In this document: one piece after another, positions 17,899 to 25,896 of the stretch | Layout of the letters: each line of letters starts with the position of its first letter | Position numbering within the stretch: the stretch's first letter is position 1 | Assembly (NCBI GenBank): GCA_902521465.1 | Contig: CABYRL010000001.1 | Span: forward strand, 310,001-374,000 | From: an uncultured Alphaproteobacteria bacterium | Lineage (GTDB): Bacteria; Pseudomonadota; Alphaproteobacteria; HIMB59 | Direction of reading: 5' to 3' | Length of the DNA: 64,000 bases | The notes under the pieces: generated by a model | What the model was told of the DNA's origin: nothing | The model's database searches: none | Seen by the model: only the letters and a program-made list of their open reading frames with translations | Made by a program: the position numbers and the translations under genes

Positions 17899-17920
17899 TT
17901 AATAAAACTTTAACAATCCT
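17899..17920 (+). promoter_or_regulatory. Putative Pho-box element of plcP-agt
   Basis: The 17-mer TTAATAAAACTTTAACA (17899-17915) is identical to those at 2460 and 10361. It lies 60 bases before the plcP ATG and directly upstream of the divergent SET-domain gene. The second repeat unit is degenerate. A TAGATATATC stretch before plcP could be the -10. Confidence 0.5.
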
Positions 17921-17959
17921 CAATACTATCAATCGTAGATATATCTATTTTTAGATTCT

Positions 17960-18748
17960 ATGCAAATCAAAAAACATCGATCCATATTCATTTCAGACAT
18001 TCATATTGGCATACGTGCTTCAAAAGTAAAGGAGCTCTTACACTTTTTAAAATATAATGATTGTGATCATCTTTATTTACTTGGAGATATTATAGACGGA
18101 TGGCGTCTAAAAAAAAATTGGTTTTGGAATCCTGATTTTAATACTTTCATACAAAAAGTTTTACGAAAAGCACGCTCAGGTACCAAAGTCTATTATATAC
18201 CTGGAAACCATGATGAAGTTTTTTCAGATTATTGTGGTTTTTCATTTGCAAACATTAAAGTTCGAAAAAATAGAATTCATACAACAGCGAACAATAAAAG
18301 ACTTCTCTTAATGCATGGGCATGAATTTGATGGAATAGTTCTAAATTCAAAATGGTTAGCAAAGATAGGTGCCGTCCTTTATGACTACTCTGTTTGGTTT
18401 AATAATATTTTAAATTTCTGTCGAAGAAAACTTGGTCTTTCGTATTGGTCTTTATCAGGATATTTAAAAACACGAGTAAAAGATGCTCAACGATATATTG
18501 AAAATTTTGAAAATGCATGTCTTGAGAGAATAAAAAAAAATAATTGTGATGGAATTGTTTGTGGTCATATTCACCATCCCCAAATAAAAAAAATTGGTGA
18601 CAAGACATATCATAATCTAGGAGATTGGGTAGATAGCTGTAGTGCAATGGTTGAGGACTTTAAAGGCAACTTGGAGTTAGTCTTTTGGAATGAAAAAAAA
18701 ATCCAGTCTTTAGAAAAACAAACTCTTAATAAGGTATCTGTAGCTTGA
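17960..18748 (+). CDS. plcP: Calcineurin-like phosphoesterase, PlcP-type phospholipase C of lipid remodelling
   Basis: This is a 262-residue metallophosphoesterase with all five motifs: SDIHIG near 11, LGDIIDGW near 40, PGNHDE near 79, MHGHEFDG near 113 and VCGHIHHPQI near 195. This fold is often labelled UDP-2,3-diacylglucosamine pyrophosphatase (LpxH-like). In marine heterotrophs the copy paired with a GT4 glycosyltransferase is PlcP, which removes phosphate head groups from phospholipids to give diacylglycerol during phosphate starvation. The pairing is exact here: the stop overlaps the agt start, and a putative Pho box lies upstream. An LpxH function remains possible. Confidence 0.8.
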   Translation: MQIKKHRSIFISDIHIGIRASKVKELLHFLKYNDCDHLYLLGDIIDGWRLKKNWFWNPDFNTFIQKVLRKARSGTKVYYIPGNHDEVFSDYCGFSFANIKVRKNRIHTTANNKRLLLMHGHEFDGIVLNSKWLAKIGAVLYDYSVWFNNILNFCRRKLGLSYWSLSGYLKTRVKDAQRYIENFENACLERIKKNNCDGIVCGHIHHPQIKKIGDKTYHNLGDWVDSCSAMVEDFKGNLELVFWNEKKIQSLEKQTLNKVSVA

Positions 18749-19737
18749 AATTATTATTAGTAACAGATGCATGGAAACCTCAGGTAAACGGCGTCGTCCG
18801 TTCTTATCTGAATACCATACCGGAATTGGAAAAAATGGGTATGCAGGTAGAAGTAATACACCCTGAGTTATTTAAAGTTCGCTTTGGCCTTCCTTCGTAT
18901 AATGAGATTAAAGTTGTGATTACTCGCAAAAAAACATTGAAAAATATGATGGATCAGATCAATCCTGATCATATTCACATTGCTACAGAGGGGCCCCTAG
19001 GTTTTTTGGCCAGAAAAATATGTCTTTCAGAAAAAATTATTTTTACAACTTCATTTCATACTCGTTTCCCTGAGTATATTCAACAACGTATAAAAATACC
19101 TGCAAGTTTCTTTTACTTCTTCATAAAGCATTTTCACAATAAAGCGAAAAAAGTTCTTGTTCCTACCCCATCCATGCAGGCCGAATTAATAAATATGAAT
19201 TTTAAAAATACCGTTGTTTGGTCAAGAGGTGTCGATCATCAAAAATTTGGCAACTATCAAAAATTAGACTTAGGCCCGGGACCAATATTTTCTTATATCG
19301 GTCGAGTGGCTACTGAAAAAAATATTCAAGCTTTTTTAGATTTAGATTTAGAAGGTACTAAAGTTGTCGTTGGCGATGGACCACAGTTAAATAAACTAAA
19401 AAAAAAATATACAGATATAAAATTTGTTGGTTACCAGTTTGGCCAGAATTTAGTGAATTACTATGCTAGTTCAGATGTAATGGTTTTCCCTAGCAAGACT
19501 GATACCTTTGGAAATGTGGTAACTGAGGCAAATGCAACCGGCACACCAGTCGCTGCTTATGATGTAACAGGTCCTAAAGATATTATTGTTAATGGGGTCA
19601 ACGGTTTTATTGGTGATAACTTAAAAGATAATGTTTTGAATTGTTTGACTATCGATCGAAAAAAATGTCAAGAATATACAAAAAAATTTAACTGGTATGA
19701 GTGTTCCAAGGTTTTTTATGATAATATTGTGGCTTGA
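18745..19737 (+). CDS. agt: GT4 glycosyltransferase, Agt-type glycolipid synthase
   Basis: This is a 330-residue retaining glycosyltransferase of family GT4. The N-terminal half has the GVVRSY loop near residues 16-21, and the C-terminal half has SYIGRVATEKN near 188 and the E-x7-E type motif DTFGNVVTEANATGTPVAA near 250-268. The start is TTG overlapping the plcP stop codon. PlcP-partnered enzymes glycosylate diacylglycerol to make mono- or glucuronosyl-diacylglycerol, so that glycolipids replace phospholipids. Donor sugar cannot be deduced. The start codon of the next gene overlaps its stop in the same TTGA fashion. Confidence 0.75.
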   Translation: MKLLLVTDAWKPQVNGVVRSYLNTIPELEKMGMQVEVIHPELFKVRFGLPSYNEIKVVITRKKTLKNMMDQINPDHIHIATEGPLGFLARKICLSEKIIFTTSFHTRFPEYIQQRIKIPASFFYFFIKHFHNKAKKVLVPTPSMQAELINMNFKNTVVWSRGVDHQKFGNYQKLDLGPGPIFSYIGRVATEKNIQAFLDLDLEGTKVVVGDGPQLNKLKKKYTDIKFVGYQFGQNLVNYYASSDVMVFPSKTDTFGNVVTEANATGTPVAAYDVTGPKDIIVNGVNGFIGDNLKDNVLNCLTIDRKKCQEYTKKFNWYECSKVFYDNIVA

Positions 19738-20213
19738 ACTTTACACATACTCTGTCTGATTCTAAAAATTGGATTATCAATCATAAAGACCAACTAGAGA
19801 TTAATTGGAGTGAAAAAGATATTGAGCTTCACCTCAATAAAGAAACAAGTTTTAATATTTATCTTCTAGATCAAACTAACGTCAAAGGTGCTTTGATAGG
19901 ACATTTTTTATATCAAGATCAAAAGGTCAGTGAATTTGAAATTTTACATATTGCTGTTTTGCCTGAATTTAGAAACCAAGGGTTGGGAAGAATGATTTTA
20001 GAAGAGCTTGAAAAACAACTCAAAAGTACCGGAAAATCATTTAAAATCTTTCTGGAAGCGAGTGCTATTAATAATTTTGCTATTAAACTTTATGAAAAAT
20101 TAGGCTATAAAGCCTACAATGAAAGAAAAAACTATTACCGGAGTAAGTCTATAAACGCTCCAAATACGCAAGACGCAATTTTGTTTGCAAAATCCCTTAA
20201 TGCTATCAAATAA
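19734..20213 (+). CDS. rimI: GNAT-family acetyltransferase, RimI-like
   Basis: A 159-residue N-acetyltransferase. Motif A for acetyl-CoA is IAVLPEFRNQGLGRMIL near residues 73-89, and LYEKLGYKAYNERKNYY near 122-138 is the RimI-type C-terminus. RimI acetylates the N-terminus of ribosomal protein S18. In many alphaproteobacteria rimI lies just before fur-miaB or miaB, as here, which supports the name. The start is a TTG overlapping the agt stop. The fold is firm, the substrate less so. Confidence 0.7.
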   Translation: MNFTHTLSDSKNWIINHKDQLEINWSEKDIELHLNKETSFNIYLLDQTNVKGALIGHFLYQDQKVSEFEILHIAVLPEFRNQGLGRMILEELEKQLKSTGKSFKIFLEASAINNFAIKLYEKLGYKAYNERKNYYRSKSINAPNTQDAILFAKSLNAIK

Positions 20214-21513
20214 GAAATTTTATATTAGAACATTTGGTTGTCAGATGAATGTTTATGACTCTGATAAAATGAAAGATATTTTTCTATCGCATAATATTAA
20301 TCAAACCGATGACTTTCAAAATGCAGACTATGTAGTTTTAAATACTTGCCACATCCGTGAAAAGGCAACAGAAAAAACATTTTCAGATTTAGGAAAAATT
20401 CATAAAAAAGGAAAAGAAGATCAAAAAGTTATTGTTGCCGGCTGTGTAGCTCAAGCTGAAGGTGAATTAATTCAAAAAAGGGCACCTTACGTGGACTTAG
20501 TGATCGGACCACAATCTATTCAGTCATTAAATAAATTTTTAGATAAAAATAACTTACCTAAGACATCTATCACTGAATTTGATGTGATTGAAAAATTTGA
20601 CACGCTCAATCATATTAAAACGAATACATCGAATAAATCTGCATTTGTGACTATCCAAGAAGGCTGTGATAAGTTTTGTCATTTCTGTGTTGTTCCTTAT
20701 ACAAGGGGGTCAGAATACTCAAGAACAGTTAAGGAAATCTCTGATGAGGTTAAATCTTTAATTGATCAGGGTGTGGTGGAATTCACACTTCTAGGTCAAA
20801 ATGTTAATGCCTATCATGGTTTAGACACTCAAGGTCAATCAAATAATCTAGCATCTCTTATTAACAGTATTAGTTTAATAGATGGAGTTGAAAGAATTAC
20901 TTATTCTACAAGTCACCCTGTGAATATGACTGATGATCTAATTTCCCTTCATGGTGAAAACTCTAAACTTATGCCCTATCTTCACCTTCCTGTTCAATCA
21001 GGTTCCGACAAAGTTTTAAAATTAATGAATAGAAAACATACCAGGGATTATTATTTTGAAATTATCGAAAAGGTTAGAAAAGTAAAACCCGATATAGCAC
21101 TTTCCTCGGACTTTATTATTGGTTTTCCTGGAGAAACAGACAAAGATTTTGAAGACACAATCGATCTAATTGAAAAGGTTAAATACATGAATTCTTACTC
21201 TTTTAAGTACAGCCCAAGACCAGGTACGCCTGCGGCTGATCGTGAAGAAATAGATCAAGTAATTCTCGACGAGCGTTTAAAGATCACACAAGATTTACTC
21301 AATGAACAACAAATTGAATACAACAACCAGTTCGTAAAAAAGACAGTGCAAGTATTAATTGATGGTGCTGGTAAACACACAGGACAAATCAAAGGCAAGT
21401 CACAATTTAATCAAAGTGTAGCCCTGCAGGGAGAAAAAGAAATAATAGGTCAAATAATTCCTGTGCAAATCAAAGAGGTTTTAACACACTCATTATTGGG
21501 AGAAAAAATTTAG
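20200..21513 (+). CDS. miaB: tRNA-2-methylthio-N6-dimethylallyladenosine synthase MiaB
   Basis: MiaB is a radical-SAM enzyme that adds a methylthio group to i6A37 of tRNAs. The N-terminal cluster ligands are in FGCQMN, NTCHIREK and AGCVAQAEG. The radical-SAM motif GCDKFCHFCVVPYTRG (CxxxCxxC) is near residue 150. A TRAM domain ends the protein. The ATG at 20200 overlaps rimI by 14 bases and gives the usual N-terminus; a TTG at 20185 would add five residues. It is directly followed by phoH (stop abutting a TTG start). Confidence 0.96.
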   Translation: MLSNKKFYIRTFGCQMNVYDSDKMKDIFLSHNINQTDDFQNADYVVLNTCHIREKATEKTFSDLGKIHKKGKEDQKVIVAGCVAQAEGELIQKRAPYVDLVIGPQSIQSLNKFLDKNNLPKTSITEFDVIEKFDTLNHIKTNTSNKSAFVTIQEGCDKFCHFCVVPYTRGSEYSRTVKEISDEVKSLIDQGVVEFTLLGQNVNAYHGLDTQGQSNNLASLINSISLIDGVERITYSTSHPVNMTDDLISLHGENSKLMPYLHLPVQSGSDKVLKLMNRKHTRDYYFEIIEKVRKVKPDIALSSDFIIGFPGETDKDFEDTIDLIEKVKYMNSYSFKYSPRPGTPAADREEIDQVILDERLKITQDLLNEQQIEYNNQFVKKTVQVLIDGAGKHTGQIKGKSQFNQSVALQGEKEIIGQIIPVQIKEVLTHSLLGEKI

Positions 21514-22470
21514 TTGAGTCCTGTAAATATTTCTTCCCATCAAAAACAACTCGAGTTTGAGGATAATCAATTTCTATCAAGCCTATTTGGTTACCACGAT
21601 AAAAATTTAAAGGTCTTAGAGAATAAATTTAAAGTAAAGCTATACACTCGAGGCAACCTTTTATCTATAAAAGGTAATAGAGATCCAGTTGAAAAAGCCT
21701 ACTTTATTATTCAAGGCTTATATCAAAAATTGAAGAACAACGATATTTCTGCAGAAGAAATAGAAAACAATATTGATTTAGCAAAACCTACATATATCAA
21801 AGAACAAATCGAACAAGATCAGAAATTTCAAATCAATACAAAATTAAAAACAATTTATCCCAAGACTAAAAACCAAGAGCTCTTTTTAAAAGAAATGAGA
21901 TCAAAAGATGTCGTTTTTGCTGTTGGTCCAGCGGGAACAGGAAAAACTTACTTAGCTGTTGCATACGCAGTTAGTCTTTTTGTAGAAGGAAAAATTAATC
22001 GATTAATATTATCAAGACCAGCAGTTGAAGCGGGTGAACGATTAGGCTTTTTACCTGGAGATATGAAAGAGAAAATTGACCCCTATTTACGACCACTTTA
22101 TGATGCCTTGTATGAGATGATGCCAGGTGAAGAAATTGACCGAAAAATGGTAAATAATCTTATAGAAATAGCTCCACTTGCCTTTATGAGAGGAAGAACA
22201 TTAAATAAATCCTTTATCATTTTAGACGAAGCACAAAACACCTTATCGACACAGATGAAAATGTTCTTAACTAGATTAGGACAAAACTCAAAAATGGTTA
22301 TCACTGGAGATTTAAGTCAAAAAGATTTACCCGATAATGCAAAAAGTGGAATGCAGGATGCAATGGAAAAATTAGAAAAAGTTAAAGACATCGGGTTTGT
22401 TCATTTAAATAGTAGTGATGTATGCAGACATACATTAGTAGAAAAAATAATTAATGCTTACGATAAGTAA
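21514..22470 (+). CDS. phoH: PhoH-like ATPase (YbeZ)
   Basis: A 318-residue PhoH-family nucleotide-binding protein with an N-terminal KH-like region, Walker A GPAGTGKTYLA near 136-146 and Walker B FIILDEAQNT near 233. YbeZ works with the endonuclease YbeY (next gene) in ribosomal RNA maturation. The TTG start immediately follows the miaB stop, and no other start would keep the N-terminal domain. Despite its name, nothing here suggests phosphate control. Confidence 0.94.
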   Translation: MSPVNISSHQKQLEFEDNQFLSSLFGYHDKNLKVLENKFKVKLYTRGNLLSIKGNRDPVEKAYFIIQGLYQKLKNNDISAEEIENNIDLAKPTYIKEQIEQDQKFQINTKLKTIYPKTKNQELFLKEMRSKDVVFAVGPAGTGKTYLAVAYAVSLFVEGKINRLILSRPAVEAGERLGFLPGDMKEKIDPYLRPLYDALYEMMPGEEIDRKMVNNLIEIAPLAFMRGRTLNKSFIILDEAQNTLSTQMKMFLTRLGQNSKMVITGDLSQKDLPDNAKSGMQDAMEKLEKVKDIGFVHLNSSDVCRHTLVEKIINAYDK

Positions 22471-22472
22471 TT

Positions 22473-22922
22473 TTGAGGATTAGTAATAAAAAATTTGTGA
22501 TTGAGATAATTGGAGATAAGAATTTAGAGCAATTTCTAAAATCCTCCAAAGAAAAGTTAAAAAAGTTGTCAGAATATTTTCAAACAATCCACCAAGCTGA
22601 TCATCAAACACAACTGACAATAAAAATAGTTTCTAATGAAGAAATAAAAAGTATGAATAAAAAATTCAAAAATAAAAATAAAATAACTGATGTGTTATCT
22701 TTTCCTGATGGAGATTTTTCTGGTGATATCGCTATTGCAGATAGTTATATTTTAAATCGCAATAAAAAAATTAATGAACAAAACTTTTTTATGCTAGTGA
22801 GTCATGGATTACATCATTTATTTGGTTATCATCACTACGATAAACAATCGAGAAGTAATATGAGATTTTTAGAAAACACACTGATGAAATTATTAGGTTT
22901 AAAAAAAGTACATGAAAATTAA
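22473..22922 (+). CDS. ybeY: rRNA maturation endoribonuclease YbeY
   Basis: YbeY is a zinc-dependent endonuclease for 16S rRNA 3' end processing and ribosome quality control. The 149-residue protein has the zinc motif SHGLHHLFGYHHYD near 110-123 (three histidines). VLSFPDGDFSGDIAI near 71-85 is also conserved. It starts at TTG two bases after phoH and overlaps corC by 11 bases. Confidence 0.95.
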   Translation: MRISNKKFVIEIIGDKNLEQFLKSSKEKLKKLSEYFQTIHQADHQTQLTIKIVSNEEIKSMNKKFKNKNKITDVLSFPDGDFSGDIAIADSYILNRNKKINEQNFFMLVSHGLHHLFGYHHYDKQSRSNMRFLENTLMKLLGLKKVHEN

Positions 22923-23739
22923 AAAAAATTTAGCCATAAAATTAGTCAAAGAACTTATTCAAGACGAGAATTTTAAAAAAGATATTATTGATCTTATCTC
23001 AGCGACTTCAGATAGTTCGGGGATTGCCAAGAATGAAGAAAAAAAAATCTTTAATAATCTTTTAAAGGTACACAAAAAAACTGTTGATGATGTAATGGTT
23101 CCACGAGGTGAGATAATTTTTATTGATCAAAATATTGATAAAGAAAACATCATTAAAATCATCAATAAAGAGGCTCACTCAAGAATGCCAGTCGTAAAAA
23201 AGGACTTAGAACATTGCTTGGGAATGGTTCATATCAAGGATTTATTCAAGAAAATCAACAATAAGTCCTTTAATATTAAGAGTTTGTTAAGAGAGGTCAT
23301 TTATATTCCCTCTGCTACACCTGTTTTTAATCTCCTTCAAAAAATGAAAAAACAAAACATCCATTTAGCAATTGTTATGGATGAATTTAATAGTGTTACT
23401 GGTTTGGTTACTATTGAAGATTTAGTGGAAGAAATAGTTGGTGAGATTGAAGACGAGCACGATAAGGATGAAGCACCGATGTTTCGACAAAAAAACAATA
23501 ATATAATCATGGATGCCGCAATGCTTGTTGATGATTTTGAAAGAGAATTTGATGTAAATATCCCAGATGATTTAAAAGAGGATGTAGGAACGATAGGCGG
23601 TATCATATTTAATATAGCTGGTCGTATACCAAAGAAAAAAGAAAAATTTACAATAAATAAAAAATTATCTTTCACCATTCACAAGGTATCAACAAGAAAA
23701 ATTCTTGAAGTTGTGGTTAGTGGTGTCAAATCTCAATAA
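22912..23739 (+). CDS. corC: CorC/HlyC-family CBS-domain protein
   Basis: A 275-residue soluble protein with two CBS domains (about 65-185) containing VPRGEIIFID and EFNSVTGLVTIEDLVEEIVGEIEDEHD. A C-terminal CorC_HlyC transporter-associated domain (about 200-270) follows. The N-terminal membrane domain of longer family members is absent, as normal for this locus. CorC is linked to magnesium and cobalt efflux, and its real role in this conserved ybeY-corC-lnt cluster is poorly known. ATG start, overlapping ybeY and probably lnt. Confidence 0.9.
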   Translation: MKIKKNLAIKLVKELIQDENFKKDIIDLISATSDSSGIAKNEEKKIFNNLLKVHKKTVDDVMVPRGEIIFIDQNIDKENIIKIINKEAHSRMPVVKKDLEHCLGMVHIKDLFKKINNKSFNIKSLLREVIYIPSATPVFNLLQKMKKQNIHLAIVMDEFNSVTGLVTIEDLVEEIVGEIEDEHDKDEAPMFRQKNNNIIMDAAMLVDDFEREFDVNIPDDLKEDVGTIGGIIFNIAGRIPKKKEKFTINKKLSFTIHKVSTRKILEVVVSGVKSQ

Positions 23740-25219
23740 TCTACTGCCCTATCTTTCTAGGCCAATAAGCTTAATAATTATCTTTTCTATTGTTTATGTA
23801 TTTTCTCTTCCTCCATTTGGAGTATCTGTTTTCTATTACTTATCATTTTCAATCATTTTTTATAATATTCTAACTAATAATAATTTTTCAAAAAAAAACA
23901 TATTTTATTTTTTCTTATTTACTCAAATAATTACATTAAGCTGGATTACACAGTCCTTTTATTCAGGAGGTTTTGGGTATTTATTCTTAGGTATTATTTT
24001 AGTTAGTGTACTCTCTATATTTATTGCATTCTTACATTATTCATCAACAATTCTCATCTTAGTTACATTTAAAAAAAAATTATTACAGATTTTCTTATTA
24101 CCACTAGGTTTATCTATAGTAGAAATACTAAAGGAATTTATTTTTGGAGGCTTCCCTTGGAATCCTAGTGCAATTATATATTACAAAAATATTTGGATCT
24201 TAAAATCTCTACCATTTTTAGGCGTTTATGGTTTGGGATTAGTTATCCATTTGATTGTGGGTTTAATTATTTATTTTCTCTATTGCAAAAATAAAGTTGT
24301 AACTTTTAGTTTATCATCAGTGCTTGTTTTAATTTATGCATTTGGTTTTTTTGAAAATAATACTGAGAGAAAAACAAACAATGAAACTCTAAACATTCTT
24401 TTAATTCAACCTAATCTTTATGAGTCATTAGTAGAATTTGATGTTCTAAGAAACCTTGAAATATATGAAAAATTAACCTTAGAAGCTCTTACTAATTCTC
24501 CAAAAGCAGATTTAATAATTTGGCCTGAAGGCTCATTACCAATTGATTTGAATAACAGGGACGGACTTCTTAGTAGATTATCTTCTTTAATTAACGAGGA
24601 TCAAAAAATAATAGTTGGGTCGAGTGCTATCGAGGAAAACCAATTATTTAATCGTCTATATATCATCGATCATCAAGGAAAGATTATTGATTTTTATGAT
24701 AAACAAAAATTGGTTTTATTTGGAGAATACATTCCCTTTGTAAAACCTTTTGTAAGCAAGTTTTTAAATTTAGGAATGAACTATACTCCTGGAATTAATC
24801 AAAAAATCTTAAAATTACCTAAAAATATAAATGCTGTTCCAATGATTTGTTTTGAGTCTATTTTTAATTACAAATCAATTAATACTGAGGTTTGTAATGC
24901 TGATATGGTAATACAAATTTCAAATGACTCTTGGTTTGGTAAATGGTACGGGCCACATCAACACCTGGCTAATTCCCTTTTAAGAAGTGTTGAATTCCAA
25001 AAACCTCTCATAAGATCAACACCTTCAGGTATTACATCTGTTGTTGATTATTCGGGTAAAATTATTGAGACTATTTCAACAAACAAAAAAGGTTACCTCT
25101 ATTATCAACATTCAATTAATAAGTATAAATCAAATTGTTCATCAACTTTATTTCCAGTTACTCTTATGATTTTATTAATTTTTTTATTTAGTTTTTTATA
25201 TGTTCGAATCAAAAAATAA
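23723..25219 (+). CDS. lnt: Apolipoprotein N-acyltransferase
   Basis: Lnt adds the third acyl chain to lipoproteins at the inner membrane. Several membrane helices occupy the first 210 residues, and a nitrilase domain follows. The catalytic triad is visible: Glu in IWPEGSLP, Lys in DKQKLVLFGEYIP and Cys in MICFESIF. GTG at 23723 is chosen to limit overlap with corC; GTG at 23720 or TTG at 23705 would also work. The end overlaps trmB by 20 bases. Confidence 0.94.
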   Translation: MSNLNNLLPYLSRPISLIIIFSIVYVFSLPPFGVSVFYYLSFSIIFYNILTNNNFSKKNIFYFFLFTQIITLSWITQSFYSGGFGYLFLGIILVSVLSIFIAFLHYSSTILILVTFKKKLLQIFLLPLGLSIVEILKEFIFGGFPWNPSAIIYYKNIWILKSLPFLGVYGLGLVIHLIVGLIIYFLYCKNKVVTFSLSSVLVLIYAFGFFENNTERKTNNETLNILLIQPNLYESLVEFDVLRNLEIYEKLTLEALTNSPKADLIIWPEGSLPIDLNNRDGLLSRLSSLINEDQKIIVGSSAIEENQLFNRLYIIDHQGKIIDFYDKQKLVLFGEYIPFVKPFVSKFLNLGMNYTPGINQKILKLPKNINAVPMICFESIFNYKSINTEVCNADMVIQISNDSWFGKWYGPHQHLANSLLRSVEFQKPLIRSTPSGITSVVDYSGKIIETISTNKKGYLYYQHSINKYKSNCSSTLFPVTLMILLIFLFSFLYVRIKK

Positions 25220-25844
25220 ATACTTTGGTAGAAAAAAAGGAAAGTCATTTGTAAGACTCGAGCAATACTCGAAATTTCTTAAAGAACCAAACAAAAGGTT
25301 ATTTAATAAAATAAAAACACCAAGAATTTTAGAAATTGGAATTGGTGATGGAGAAAAAATTAGTGAAGATGCAAAACTATATTCAAAAATTAACTTTATT
25401 GGTTGTGATATTTTTGCTGATGGAGTTCTAAGAGCTATCAGAAACTCTGTTGATGATAATCTGAAAAACCTTCAAGTATTCCATTTAAACATTCAAGATC
25501 TTTTACCATTCATACCAAACAATTATCTTCAAGAAATAAGAATATATTTTCCAGATCCGTGGCCAAAAAATAAACACAAAAAAAGACGAACTGTTAACCA
25601 ACCACTTGTAAAAGATCTCACTAAAAAACTAAAAAAAAATGGATTTGTTCGTTTTGCAACTGATCATGGTGATTATTTTATTGAAGCTTTAGCCTTGATG
25701 AAAAAGTTCAAATACACCATGCCAGATATCAGCCCTAAATATTGGAAATATAGTGATTCCAACGCTTTACACACTAAATTTGAGAAAAAAGCCTTAGACA
25801 AAAATCATAAATTATTCTATTTTAGCGTTCTTAAAAATTATTAA
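25200..25844 (+). CDS. trmB: tRNA (guanine-46-N7)-methyltransferase
   Basis: TrmB makes m7G46 in tRNAs using SAM. The 214 residues show the SAM site LEIGIGDGEKI near 47-57, the GCDIFADGV segment near 75, and the family hallmark YFPDPWPKNKHKKRR near 119-133. It starts at ATG inside the end of lnt. A strong terminator follows, which separates it from nusA. In many alphaproteobacteria metK lies before and rimP after trmB; here metK is at 56.9 kb and rimP is not present. Confidence 0.95.
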   Translation: MFESKNKYFGRKKGKSFVRLEQYSKFLKEPNKRLFNKIKTPRILEIGIGDGEKISEDAKLYSKINFIGCDIFADGVLRAIRNSVDDNLKNLQVFHLNIQDLLPFIPNNYLQEIRIYFPDPWPKNKHKKRRTVNQPLVKDLTKKLKKNGFVRFATDHGDYFIEALALMKKFKYTMPDISPKYWKYSDSNALHTKFEKKALDKNHKLFYFSVLKNY

Positions 25845-25857
25845 CCAACGATGAGGA

Positions 25858-25882
25858 GGTGGGTTATCCCGCCTTTTTTTTT
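25858..25882 (+). terminator. Intrinsic terminator / nusA leader attenuator
   Basis: GGTGGG (25858-25863) pairs with CCCGCC (25868-25873), one G-U, around TTAT. Nine T residues follow (25874-25882). It is the most canonical Rho-independent terminator in the window. It lies 14 bases after the trmB stop and 14 before the nusA ATG, so it either ends the upstream operon or attenuates readthrough into nusA. Confidence 0.85.
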
Positions 25883-25896
25883 AACCAGAAAAGATA

